NCBI RefSeq assembly: GCF_014204975.1
Contig: NZ_JACHMM010000001.1
Span: forward strand, 6,324,037-6,388,036
Reading direction: 5' to 3'
DNA length: 64,000 nucleotides
From: Jiangella mangrovi
Lineage (GTDB): Bacteria > Actinomycetota > Actinomycetes > Jiangellales > Jiangellaceae
Shown: piece by piece, positions 36,962 to 44,431 of the stretch
Layout of the letters: every line of letters starts with the position of its first letter
Position numbering within the stretch: position 1 is the first letter of the stretch
Notes under the pieces: generated by a model
Told to the model about the DNA's origin: nothing
Databases searched by the model: none
What the model saw: the letters and a program-made list of their open reading frames with translations, nothing else
Program-made: the position numbers and the translations under genes

Positions 36962-37756
36962 TCCGCGCTGAAAGAAGCCGGTATCCAGGTCGCGCACGAC
37001 GGCGTCGACGGCATCGCCGCCGACCGTGATCGGGCCGCGCCACGGCGCGCTGAGCGCGAACAGCAGCGCCAGGCTGAGGCCGACCACGCCGGCCAGACCG
37101 ACCACCAGCAGCGAGATCCGCGCGCCGCCCCGGACCGCCAGCGCGCTCGCGTTGACGATCAGCGCGACCCCGCTGGCCACCAGCGTGACGACGTAGAGCG
37201 CCGGGATCTCGTGGTCCGCGGCGACGATGCGGGCCCGGCGAGTGCTGGTGACGGCGTCCACGGCCGTGAGCAGCTCGGTCGAGGCCGGCGTGCCGATCTG
37301 CTGCCAGCGGCCCGCCTGCGTCCGGACGGCCTGCTCCATGGCCGCGATGGCGCGCTCGGTGTCGGCGTCGTCGCCGGTGGCGGCGGCCGGGCCGCTCCAC
37401 TCCCGCTCGCGCGTGGTGATCAGGTAGTCGCGCAGGGCCGCGTGGATCGGCTCGGAGTCCACGCCGGGGTTGGTCGCCGCCCAGGCCAGCCGCGCCGCCG
37501 CGGCGCCCTCGTCGCTGACGTAGCCCTCCGCGGCGCGCAGGTAGCCGGCCTCGCTGGACAGCGTCAGCGCGCTGAGGATGGCGAACGCCGCCCCCAGGGC
37601 CGGCATCAGCGGCGCGGCGATGCGCTGGACGCGGTCCCGCTCGGCCTCGGGGACCAGCGCCCGCACGGCCGCCGTCGACGCGACGACCACCAGCAGCGCC
37701 AGCACGAGGCAGCCCCCGACGAGCACGCCGGCCGGGAGCGAGCTGAGCCAGGTCAT
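36959..37756 (-). CDS. Membrane protein, DUF4239/bestrophin-like
   Basis: This 265-residue protein has two N-terminal hydrophobic segments, a soluble helical middle (residues ~75-170), and two or three C-terminal helices. The topology and segments like RRARIVAADHEIPALYVVTLVASGVALI resemble the DUF4239 group, a bestrophin-like membrane family of unknown role. It is translated from an ATGA overlap with a similar neighbour. I do not know its function. Confidence 0.6.
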   Translation of the reverse strand: MTWLSSLPAGVLVGGCLVLALLVVVASTAAVRALVPEAERDRVQRIAAPLMPALGAAFAILSALTLSSEAGYLRAAEGYVSDEGAAAARLAWAATNPGVDSEPIHAALRDYLITTREREWSGPAAATGDDADTERAIAAMEQAVRTQAGRWQQIGTPASTELLTAVDAVTSTRRARIVAADHEIPALYVVTLVASGVALIVNASALAVRGGARISLLVVGLAGVVGLSLALLFALSAPWRGPITVGGDAVDAVVRDLDTGFFQRG

Positions 37757-38589
37757 CGGCCGGCCTCCAGGGCGATGCCCCGGTCGTCACAGGGCGGCGG
37801 GTCGTCCGTGCCGACCAGCTCGAGCTCCTGGTCGATGACCTGCAGCACCCGCTCCATCGCCACCGGCTGCAGCCCGCCGACGCCGGGATGGAACGGGTCG
37901 TTGAGCGCCTGGACCAGGAGCAGCAGCGCCGTGATGACCGAGACGACGGTGCCCATGAGCAGCGCCTGCACCTGGATCGCCTCGCCGCTGTCGGCGAAGA
38001 ACAGCATGTAGAAGAAGATCAGCACCGAGGCGAAGAGCAGCACGATCCACATCGGCGCCGGGATCACGCCGACGGCGCCGTGGATGCGGTCGTTGCGCGC
38101 CGCCTCGCGGTCCGACGTCTGGCTCAGCCAGGTGTCGAAGGCCGACTCCTGGACCGATGTCGTCGGCTCCACCGTGCGGATCGTCCGGAACAGCTCCGCA
38201 CCCCACGGGTTGAGCTCCTCGCCGAGGGTGCCCGCGTACATCCGCTCCCACTGCACCCCGGCGACCGACCGCGCGTAGCAGACCAGCTCCCCCGTCAGCT
38301 CCGCCGCCTGGGGGGCCGGCAGCAGCTGCGCGGTCTCGACCTGCTGGGCGACGATCAGCGCCTCGTCCTCCGCGCCCACGCGGGCAGCGTCGTAGCTGGT
38401 GAAGGCCAGGAAGACGACGAAGCCGAGCAGGACGGCGAACCCCGTCGCGAGCACGCCGAACACCCCGGCCGCGCGGTCGCCGTCGTGGAAGTAGCCGCCG
38501 TCCGGTGCACCGCGCCGGACCAGCAGCATGACGCCGACCGCCACCGCCGTCACCGCGATGACGACCACCGCGGCGACGACGATGTTCAT
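37753..38589 (-). CDS. Membrane protein, DUF4239/bestrophin-like, paralogue
   Basis: This 278-residue protein has the same layout as its downstream neighbour. Two N-terminal helices (GVFGVLATGFAVLLGFVVFLAF) and a soluble helical part with DTWLSQTSDREAARNDRIHG are followed by MWIVLLFASVLIFFYMLFF and another helix. The pair probably arose by duplication and may form a hetero-oligomeric channel or pore (inference). Confidence 0.65.
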   Translation of the reverse strand: MNIVVAAVVVIAVTAVAVGVMLLVRRGAPDGGYFHDGDRAAGVFGVLATGFAVLLGFVVFLAFTSYDAARVGAEDEALIVAQQVETAQLLPAPQAAELTGELVCYARSVAGVQWERMYAGTLGEELNPWGAELFRTIRTVEPTTSVQESAFDTWLSQTSDREAARNDRIHGAVGVIPAPMWIVLLFASVLIFFYMLFFADSGEAIQVQALLMGTVVSVITALLLLVQALNDPFHPGVGGLQPVAMERVLQVIDQELELVGTDDPPPCDDRGIALEAGR

Positions 38590-38602
38590 CGGCGCCGGCC
38601 GG

Positions 38603-39037
38603 TCAGCTGCCGGCGGTGATGTCCCGGCCGTGGACCGTCAGCGCCCAGACGACGCTCACGGCCACCGCGATGATCACGACTGCCCAGATCGGGTAGTACG
38701 GCAGCCACGCGAACGCCGCCAGCATGCTGAGTCCCGCGAGGATCACGCCCACGGTGCGGGCCGCGACCGACCCCGTGAACAGCGCGGCCCCCGCGATCAC
38801 CAGCACGATGCCCAGGATGAGGTGGATCCAGCCCCAGGTGTCCGCGTCGAAGTCGAAGACGTACTCCCTGACCTGCGTGAAGAAGTCGTCGTCGAAGATC
38901 GCGACCAGTCCGGCGATCGCGTGGAACACGCCGATCATGACCATCATGACGGCGGCGAAGACGATCCAGCCCACGGCCCACGCACTCGGCTCGCGGTAGT
39001 CGTCCTCCGTGTCTCTCGGAATGTGGAGATCGGTCAT
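38603..39037 (-). CDS. Small four-helix membrane protein (DUF7144-like)
   Basis: This 144-residue protein has four hydrophobic helices: SAWAVGWIVFAAVMMVMIGV, TWGWIHLILGIVLVIAGAAL, TVGVILAGLSMLAAFAWLPY, and WAVVIIAVAVSVVWAL. The pattern fits a common actinobacterial family of unknown function. AGGTGCGAG precedes the ATG. It is the first gene of the unit with the two DUF4239-like genes. Confidence 0.7.
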   Translation of the reverse strand: MTDLHIPRDTEDDYREPSAWAVGWIVFAAVMMVMIGVFHAIAGLVAIFDDDFFTQVREYVFDFDADTWGWIHLILGIVLVIAGAALFTGSVAARTVGVILAGLSMLAAFAWLPYYPIWAVVIIAVAVSVVWALTVHGRDITAGS

Positions 39038-39175
39038 CTCGCACCTGCCTCGACGGCGGTCTACTGCCGGCACGCGGTTCGCGCCGGCTAGGTGCGACGC
39101 TCTCCCGACCGGGGGTGCGGTCGCATCACCCCCCGAGGGTGATTGCTTGCTCACCCCTGGGACGCTCGGCCCAGG

Positions 39176-39223
39176 ATGGGTGAGCACCTGCTGGTGCCAT
39201 AGCGCCACCAGACGCTCACCCAT
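39176..39223. repeat. Nested hairpin with CCATAGCG apex (hairpin c)
   Basis: Outer arms ATGGGTGAGC and GCTCACCCAT (10 bp) enclose inner arms CTGGTG and CACCAG around CCATAGCGC. It lies in the 257-bp gap between two minus-strand genes and belongs to the dispersed family described in the findings. Confidence 0.75.
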
Positions 39224-39253
39224 CGACGCCCGAGGGCACCCGGGCGCGATGGT

Positions 39254-39297
39254 TGAGGGATCCGTGCTGCTATGGCTACCCGCACCCATCACCCTCA
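39254..39297. repeat. Interrupted hairpin with GCTATGG apex (hairpin h)
   Basis: TGAGGG pairs with CCCTCA and GTGC with GCAC around an apex containing GCTATGGCTA. The 3' arm contains the stop codon of the beta-helix lipoprotein gene. It may act as its terminator, but no T-run follows. Confidence 0.5.
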
Positions 39298-40629
39298 GAG
39301 GGCGGAGCGGTCGGCGAGCAGGGCCGGGTCGGGGACGGCGATTGCGGCGGCGTCGGGGCGCTCGGGGGTGTCCGGGAGAGGCTCGGGGACGACGGTGAGG
39401 TCACCGTCGAGGCCGGGCTGCGGGCCGGGCGGGGTGACGTCGAGGAAGGGGACGCCGGGTGGGGCGGCGGGGACGTCGGTCAGGGTCACGCCGGAGATGT
39501 CGGCCGTCCCGGCCGGGCAGATCGCCGTCCCCAGGACGTCCGGCAGCACCGAGGCGAACCCGTTGTCCTCGAGGCAGGTGCCGTTCGACGGCGCCCGCTC
39601 GGTGGAGACGTCGGCGATGTCGACGCGGTTCCGGCTGAACAGGTTGGACACGAACCGGTTGCCCAGCGACGGCACGTCCTCCGCACTGCCGATCAGCGCG
39701 CCCGCGGTGGTGTTGCCGCCGATGAGGTTCCGCTCGACGACGTTCTGCTGCCCGCCGCTGATCCCGATGCCGACGCCGAAGCCGCCCTCGGCGTGGGCCG
39801 GCGAGTCGGCCTGGGTGTTGTCGCTGATGACGTTGCCGACGACGACGTTGCCCTGCTGCGGGACGAACGCCTCCTGGTAGTCCGAGGTCAGCGTCATGCC
39901 GACGCGGTTGCCGGCGAACCGGTTGCCGGTGATCAGCACGCCACCCGACGCGTTGGCGTTCTCGAAGCCGACGGCGTTGCGCTCGGCGACGTTGCCGGTG
40001 ACGACGGCGTCGCAGTCGACGCACTGGCCGAGGTAGAGCCCGGAGTCCGCCCCGCCCGACGCGTAGCTGTCGATGATCGCGCCGTGCTGGGAGTGGAACG
40101 CATAGATGCCGTACAGGCCGTTGTTCGTCGACGTGACGTTGCGGACCTCGTAGCGCTGCAGCAGCTCCTCCTCCGGCGCGGCGCTGGAGTAGCCGTCGCC
40201 GGGGACGGTGCCGGACGCGTCGTGCACGCCGGAGATCAGCACCCCGGCCAGCGTGTACCGGGTGGTCGTGAGGTTCTGTACCCGCACGCCGTCGGCGATG
40301 CCGAGGATCCCGATGGACCGCTCGCCCTCACCGTCGACGACGACGGCGTTGCGGTCGGCGCCGCGGATGGTGACGTCGGTCTTGTCGACGACGACGGCCT
40401 CGGGGTACGTGCCCGCATCGATCAGCACCATGCCACCCGGGGCGACGGCGTCGACGGCGGCAGCGATCGTGGCCGCGTCGGCCGGCACCCGGACCAGCTC
40501 GGCGCCGCCGTCGGTCGGCGTGGCGTCCGGGGAGCCGCCGCCGTCCCCGTCGCCGTCGCCGTCGCTCGAACACGCCGTCACGAGCAGCAGAAGGACGAGG
40601 AGGCCGGCAGGCCGGAGACGGTTGCGCAC
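39295..40629 (-). CDS. Secreted right-handed parallel beta-helix lipoprotein
   Basis: In this 444-residue protein, residues 1-20 form a lipoprotein signal (GLLVLLLLVTAC lipobox), then a Gly/Asp/Ser-rich linker. Next come about ten beta-helix coils with repeating NxxxxN patterns (VTGNVAERN, ITGNRFAGNRVG, VVVGNVISDNTQ, VVERNLIGGNTTAG), as in NosD/pectate-lyase-like folds. The C-terminus is Pro-rich. The GTG start at 40629 fits the signal peptide. The family binds or cleaves polysaccharide or acts as a surface scaffold; I cannot tell which. Confidence 0.8.
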   Translation of the reverse strand: MRNRLRPAGLLVLLLLVTACSSDGDGDGDGGGSPDATPTDGGAELVRVPADAATIAAAVDAVAPGGMVLIDAGTYPEAVVVDKTDVTIRGADRNAVVVDGEGERSIGILGIADGVRVQNLTTTRYTLAGVLISGVHDASGTVPGDGYSSAAPEEELLQRYEVRNVTSTNNGLYGIYAFHSQHGAIIDSYASGGADSGLYLGQCVDCDAVVTGNVAERNAVGFENANASGGVLITGNRFAGNRVGMTLTSDYQEAFVPQQGNVVVGNVISDNTQADSPAHAEGGFGVGIGISGGQQNVVERNLIGGNTTAGALIGSAEDVPSLGNRFVSNLFSRNRVDIADVSTERAPSNGTCLEDNGFASVLPDVLGTAICPAGTADISGVTLTDVPAAPPGVPFLDVTPPGPQPGLDGDLTVVPEPLPDTPERPDAAAIAVPDPALLADRSAL

Positions 40630-40730
40630 CCCGGAACGGTAAGCACAGCCCGGTCGCGCCCGCCGCCGGTTCGGCGAAAAGTGATCAAACCGGCGGCCGG
40701 GTTGTCGTAACCGGCACACCGTCGTTCGTC

Positions 40731-40771
40731 TCCTGGGTAGAAAGGCCACACGGGCCGAGACACCCAGGAGG
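40731..40771 (+). promoter_or_regulatory. Leader stem overlapping the SD of the VOC gene
   Basis: TCCTGGGT (40731-40738) can pair with ACCCAGGA (40762-40769). The second arm overlaps the Shine-Dalgarno AGGAGG just before the ATG at 40777. If transcribed, the stem would hide the ribosome site. The upstream gap also holds the promoters for the divergent lipoprotein gene. Confidence 0.35.
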
Positions 40772-40776
40772 ACCAT

Positions 40777-41244
40777 ATGAGCGTGCAGCCGACCCCCGCG
40801 CACTACCGCCGCGTCACCCCCTGCCTCGTCGTCGACGGGGCGGCGAAGGCGCTCGAGTTCTACGCCGAGGTGTTCGGCGCGACCGAGCGGATGCGGTTCC
40901 CCGGGCCTGGCGACAGCGTCGCGCACGCCGAGATCGAGATCGGCGACTCGGTGCTGATCGTCGAGGACGCGTCGCCGATGATGGGCACCGAGGCGCCGCC
41001 GGCCGGCGGGCTGCCGGGGTCGCCGTCGTTCCTGTTCCTCTACGTCGCGGACGTCGACGCCGTCGTCGCCCGCGCCGTCGAGCTGGGGGCGACGCTGAAG
41101 CGGGCACCCGAGGACCAGTTCTACGGCGACCGCGACGGCTTCGTCGTCGACCCGTTCGGGCACGGCTGGACCATCGCGACGCACGTCGAGGACGTCGAGC
41201 CCGAGGAGCTGGGCCGCCGCCTGGCCGCGCTGCAGGGAGCCTGA
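40777..41244 (+). CDS. VOC-superfamily (glyoxalase/PhnB-like) protein
   Basis: This 155-residue protein has two beta-alpha-beta-beta-beta modules: TPCLVVDGAAKALEFYAEVFG at the N-terminus, and DVDAVVARAVELGATLKRAPEDQFYGDRDGFVVDPFGHGW in the second half. It resembles PhnB-type proteins of unknown substrate. It starts the unit VOC - DGPF protein - ECF sigma factor. Confidence 0.88.
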   Translation: MSVQPTPAHYRRVTPCLVVDGAAKALEFYAEVFGATERMRFPGPGDSVAHAEIEIGDSVLIVEDASPMMGTEAPPAGGLPGSPSFLFLYVADVDAVVARAVELGATLKRAPEDQFYGDRDGFVVDPFGHGWTIATHVEDVEPEELGRRLAALQGA

Positions 41245-41248
41245 CTAC

Positions 41249-41590
41249 ATGAAGTACGTGCTGTTGTTCGTCGACACCGAGCAGTTCCACGCCGACCTTC
41301 AGGCTATGACGCCCGACGACCGCGCCCGCGCGTTCGGGCTGGTCGACGCGTGGGTGGCCGAGCACCGCGGCGTCATCCGCGGCGGCAACAAGCTCCAGGA
41401 CGCCCACACCGCGACCACCGTCCGCCTCGACGGGCCGGAGCCGGTCGTCACCGACGGACCGTTCGTCGAGGGCAAGGAGGTCGTGAGCGGCTACTTCGAG
41501 ATCGAGGTCGCCGATCTCGACGAGGCGCTGCGCATGGCGAAGAGCTGGCCGGGCTGCCCGGTGATCGAGATCCGGCCGCTGGAGTCATGA
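41249..41590 (+). CDS. YCII-related DGPF-domain protein
   Basis: This 113-residue protein has the YCII-like fold. The motif VTDGPFVEGKEVVSGYFEIE includes the DGPF signature. Such proteins are consistently encoded beside ECF42-type sigma factors and probably work with them. It overlaps the sigma factor start (ATGA). Confidence 0.9.
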   Translation: MKYVLLFVDTEQFHADLQAMTPDDRARAFGLVDAWVAEHRGVIRGGNKLQDAHTATTVRLDGPEPVVTDGPFVEGKEVVSGYFEIEVADLDEALRMAKSWPGCPVIEIRPLES

Positions 41591-42807
41591 CGGCGGCAGG
41601 CCCGGCTCGCGACGAGGCGGCCTACGACGAGCTGGCCCGCACCGTGCGCGAGCACGCGGGCCGGCTCGCGACCGCCCTGGTCCGGCTGATCGGCGACTTC
41701 GGCGCCGCCGAGGACCTGGTCCAGGACGCCGTCGTCGAGGCGCTGCGGCGGTGGCCTGTCGACGGCATCCCGGACCGGCCGGACGCCTGGCTGTTCACCG
41801 TCGCCCGGCGCCGCGGCCTCGACGTGCTGCGCCGCGAGGCCCGCTACCGCGAGAAGCTGGCCCAGGTGCAGTGGCCGGTGCCGTCGGAACCGGACGAGCG
41901 CCTGCGGCTGATCTTCACCTGCTGCCACCCGGCGCTCCCCCGGTCCGCGCAGGTCGCGCTGACGCTGCGCGTGGTGTGCGGGCTGACGACGGCGCAGATC
42001 GGGCGCGCGTTCCTGGTGCCGGAGACGACGGTGGCGCAGCGGATCACGCGGGCGAAGCGGAAGATCGCCGACGCCGGGATCCCGTACCGGCTACCGGTCG
42101 AGGCGGACCTCCGGGCGCGGACGGCCGAGGTGCTCACCGTCGTCTACCTCATGCTCAACGAGGGCTACCTGTCCTCAGGCGGCGAGGTCGCGTCACAGCG
42201 GCTGGTCGACGACGCCGAGTGGCTGGCGGCGCTGCTGCACGAGCTGCTGCCGGACGAGCCGGAGGTCGCCGGGCTGCTGGCGCTGATCCGGCTGCACCGC
42301 GCCCGGGCGGGCGGCCGCTTCTCCGCCGGCGGCGACCTCGTGCTGCTCGCCGACCAGGACCGGTCCCGCTGGGACCACGCGGCCATCGCCGACGCCGTCG
42401 ACCTGCTGACCCGCACGGCCCGGCGCCGGCAGCCGGGGCCCTACCAGCTGCAGGCCGCGATCGTCGCCTGTCACGCCGAGGCGCCGCGGTGGGAGGACAC
42501 CGACTGGGAGCAGATCGTGCTGCTGTACGACCTGCTGCTGGCGGTCGCGCCGTCGCCGGTGACGCGTCTGCACCGGGCGGTGGCGCTGCGGTACGTGGCC
42601 GGGCCCGAGGCGGCGTTGGCCGAGCTGGACGGCGAGCCGGCCGGGCGGCTCGACGCGTACCACCTGTGGCACGCGACCAGGGCCGACCTGCTGCGCGACC
42701 TCGGCCGACCGGCTGAGGCTCGGGCGGCGGACGAGCGCGCCCTGCGTCTCACCAGCAACCCGGCCGAGCAGGCGATCCTGCACGAGCGGCTGCGCTGGGA
42801 GCCCTGA
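41587..42807 (+). CDS. ECF sigma factor, ECF42 type, with C-terminal TPR-like domain
   Basis: In this 406-residue sigma factor, region 2 reads EDLVQDAVVEALRRWP and region 4 is ALTLRVVCGLTTAQIGRAFLVPETTVAQRITRAKRKI. A ~200-residue helical extension follows (LMLNEGYLSSGGEVASQRLV, AVALRYVAGPEAALAEL), typical of ECF42 proteins, which lack a classical anti-sigma factor. Coupling to the DGPF gene supports this class. Its target promoters are unknown. Confidence 0.92.
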   Translation: MTAAGPARDEAAYDELARTVREHAGRLATALVRLIGDFGAAEDLVQDAVVEALRRWPVDGIPDRPDAWLFTVARRRGLDVLRREARYREKLAQVQWPVPSEPDERLRLIFTCCHPALPRSAQVALTLRVVCGLTTAQIGRAFLVPETTVAQRITRAKRKIADAGIPYRLPVEADLRARTAEVLTVVYLMLNEGYLSSGGEVASQRLVDDAEWLAALLHELLPDEPEVAGLLALIRLHRARAGGRFSAGGDLVLLADQDRSRWDHAAIADAVDLLTRTARRRQPGPYQLQAAIVACHAEAPRWEDTDWEQIVLLYDLLLAVAPSPVTRLHRAVALRYVAGPEAALAELDGEPAGRLDAYHLWHATRADLLRDLGRPAEARAADERALRLTSNPAEQAILHERLRWEP

Positions 42808-42812
42808 CCCGC

Positions 42813-43622
42813 TCAGCCAGTGCGATAGAACTCCGCCAGCTTCGGCGCCAGCAGCGCGGGATCGGCGACGTGGCCGGCGATCTCGACGGTGAGCCGCCGG
42901 GCGTCCGGAAGCGCGTCTGCCGCGGCGTCTGCGGCCGCACCGAAGAAGTCGACCGGCAGCCCGGCCGAGTGCGGGTCCACCGTCGCGCCGGTCGACAGCA
43001 GCACCGGCTGCGCGACCTGCGCCAGCCGGTCCGCGGGCGGCGGGCCGTCGCCCAGGCAGGCGGCGTCGTAGCGCAGCGTCGGCGCGAGGTCGAGCAGCGC
43101 GGGCCAGACCGGCGCCGCCTCGGCCCCGGCAATGTCCTCGTCCGACGACCCGGCCAGCCGCATGAACAGCCGCAACGCCTCGTCGCGGTCCCCTGCATCG
43201 AGGGCGCGGCCGAGGTCGGTGACGTACTGGCGCCAGGCCGCGACCATCGGCTCGGTCAGCAGGTACGGGACCTCGTGCACGGCGATCCGGCCCACCGGCA
43301 GCCCCGCGGCCGCCGCCTCCAACACCAGCGCCCCGCCCGACGACGCGCCGAACAGGTGCGCCGGACGGCGGGTCGCGTCGATGACCGCGGCGAGGTCCTC
43401 GATCTCCCGCTCGACGGCGTACGGCTGCGTGTCGCCGCTGTCGCCCCGGCCGCGGCGCCGGTAGTTGACGACGGCGAACCCGGCGCCCGCGAGGTGCTCG
43501 CCCAGCGGCACGTTCTCGCTGCCGTCGTCGAGCCCGCCGCCGACGAGCACCACGGTGTCGCCGTCGTCGCTCAGCCGGTCGTACCCGATGCTGGTGCCGT
43601 CGGCCGATCTCACATGTGGCAT
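42813..43622 (-). CDS. Alpha/beta hydrolase
   Basis: This 269-residue alpha/beta hydrolase has VVLVGGGLDDGSEN (oxyanion region), the nucleophile elbow LFGASSGGALVLEAAA with Ser, and a late HVADPALL histidine. The start at 43622 is fixed by GGGAGGATCC just before the ATG. It converges on the ECF gene with a 5-bp gap. The substrate is unknown. Confidence 0.88.
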   Translation of the reverse strand: MPHVRSADGTSIGYDRLSDDGDTVVLVGGGLDDGSENVPLGEHLAGAGFAVVNYRRRGRGDSGDTQPYAVEREIEDLAAVIDATRRPAHLFGASSGGALVLEAAAAGLPVGRIAVHEVPYLLTEPMVAAWRQYVTDLGRALDAGDRDEALRLFMRLAGSSDEDIAGAEAAPVWPALLDLAPTLRYDAACLGDGPPPADRLAQVAQPVLLSTGATVDPHSAGLPVDFFGAAADAAADALPDARRLTVEIAGHVADPALLAPKLAEFYRTG

Positions 43623-43699
43623 GGATCCTCCCTGGGTCGCACGTTGCGCCCAATCTAGGTCGCTGCTTGTGCGCGAACTGACGACGGCCGGTAGGGGTC

Positions 43700-43742
43700 G
43701 AGGGCGAGTTGCTACTGCTATAGCGGTAGTAACCCCGCCCTC
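43700..43742. repeat. Hairpin with GCTATAGC apex (hairpin d)
   Basis: GAGGGCG/CGCCCTC, GTT/AAC and CTAC/GTAG stems stack below the perfect 8-base palindrome GCTATAGC. It overlaps the stop codon of the 43741-44361 gene. It aligns closely with hairpin f at 53934. Confidence 0.75.
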
Positions 43743-44361
43743 AGCGACGGCGGACTCGCACTTTCGTCGAGTACCAGACACGCCTCACCCATGACTCCTC
43801 GAGATTCTGAAACTTCGAGGGCGACGGGCGGCCGGCAGGCCATCTGTTACCCAGGGACGGAGTGTCGCCGCTGCGGTCGTACTGCCACCGATCGGACCAA
43901 CGCGCGTAATCCTCGTCGTGGATCGAGACTCTCAAGCGGCCGCCTCGCATGGAACGCTTCAATAGCGTACGAATCTCCCCCAGGGCCTCAGCCGCGTGAT
44001 GGATGCCTCGTTCATTGACGAAACGGCCGCTTCGGAACGGCTCAAGATCGAGCACGTAGCGAAGCGGCTCCTGCCCCTTCCCGCGATAATCCGAGAACTG
44101 CACGCACACGTCGAAGCGCCAAGGGAGCTCGGGATCCTTGTTCCGTTGAATGGCCGAATCGAAGATTCGGGCCAGGCGCATGCGCGGAGGCATGGTTGGT
44201 ATCCCATTGACCAGCAGGTAAGAGCCCTCGAGCCTCGTGTCGTGCAACGAGGATGTCAGGGGCGAGTCGCGACGGTTCCGACCGCGGACCATTGCGACGC
44301 ACCCCAGTTCTGCACCCGTGCCTCCATCCGTCCGGATGAGAGTACGGACAGGCACCGACAC
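43741..44361 (-). CDS. Orphan protein of unknown function, lower GC, possibly truncated
   Basis: This frame of up to 206 codons has less GC than its neighbours. No family is recognised. Segments such as WRFDVCVQFSDYRGKGQEPL and FVNERGIHHAAEALGEIRTL look like the C-terminal soluble part of a membrane protein whose N-terminal helices are missing. The start is uncertain: GTG 44361 or ATG 44292. The gene is bracketed by hairpins d (43700) and e (44371), which suggests an inserted cassette. Confidence 0.55.
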   Translation of the reverse strand: MSVPVRTLIRTDGGTGAELGCVAMVRGRNRRDSPLTSSLHDTRLEGSYLLVNGIPTMPPRMRLARIFDSAIQRNKDPELPWRFDVCVQFSDYRGKGQEPLRYVLDLEPFRSGRFVNERGIHHAAEALGEIRTLLKRSMRGGRLRVSIHDEDYARWSDRWQYDRSGDTPSLGNRWPAGRPSPSKFQNLEESWVRRVWYSTKVRVRRR

Positions 44362-44370
44362 TGTGGGCGT

Positions 44371-44420
44371 CGTCAGGAGGGAGTTTCACCCGCTATAGCG
44401 CGGACAACTCCCTCCCGACG
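44371..44420. repeat. Hairpin with CGCTATAGCG apex (hairpin e)
   Basis: GGAGGGAGTT (44376-44385) pairs with AACTCCCTCC (44406-44415), with CGTC/GACG outside. The centre is the perfect palindrome CGCTATAGCG. It lies between the GH36 gene end and the orphan gene start. It aligns closely with hairpin g at 53983. Confidence 0.75.
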
Positions 44421-44431
44421 CGACCAGCCGG

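Noticed and set aside
39121-39297. CRISPR-like array
   Set aside because: There are only two unlike hairpins with no regular repeat-spacer pattern, and no cas genes in the window.
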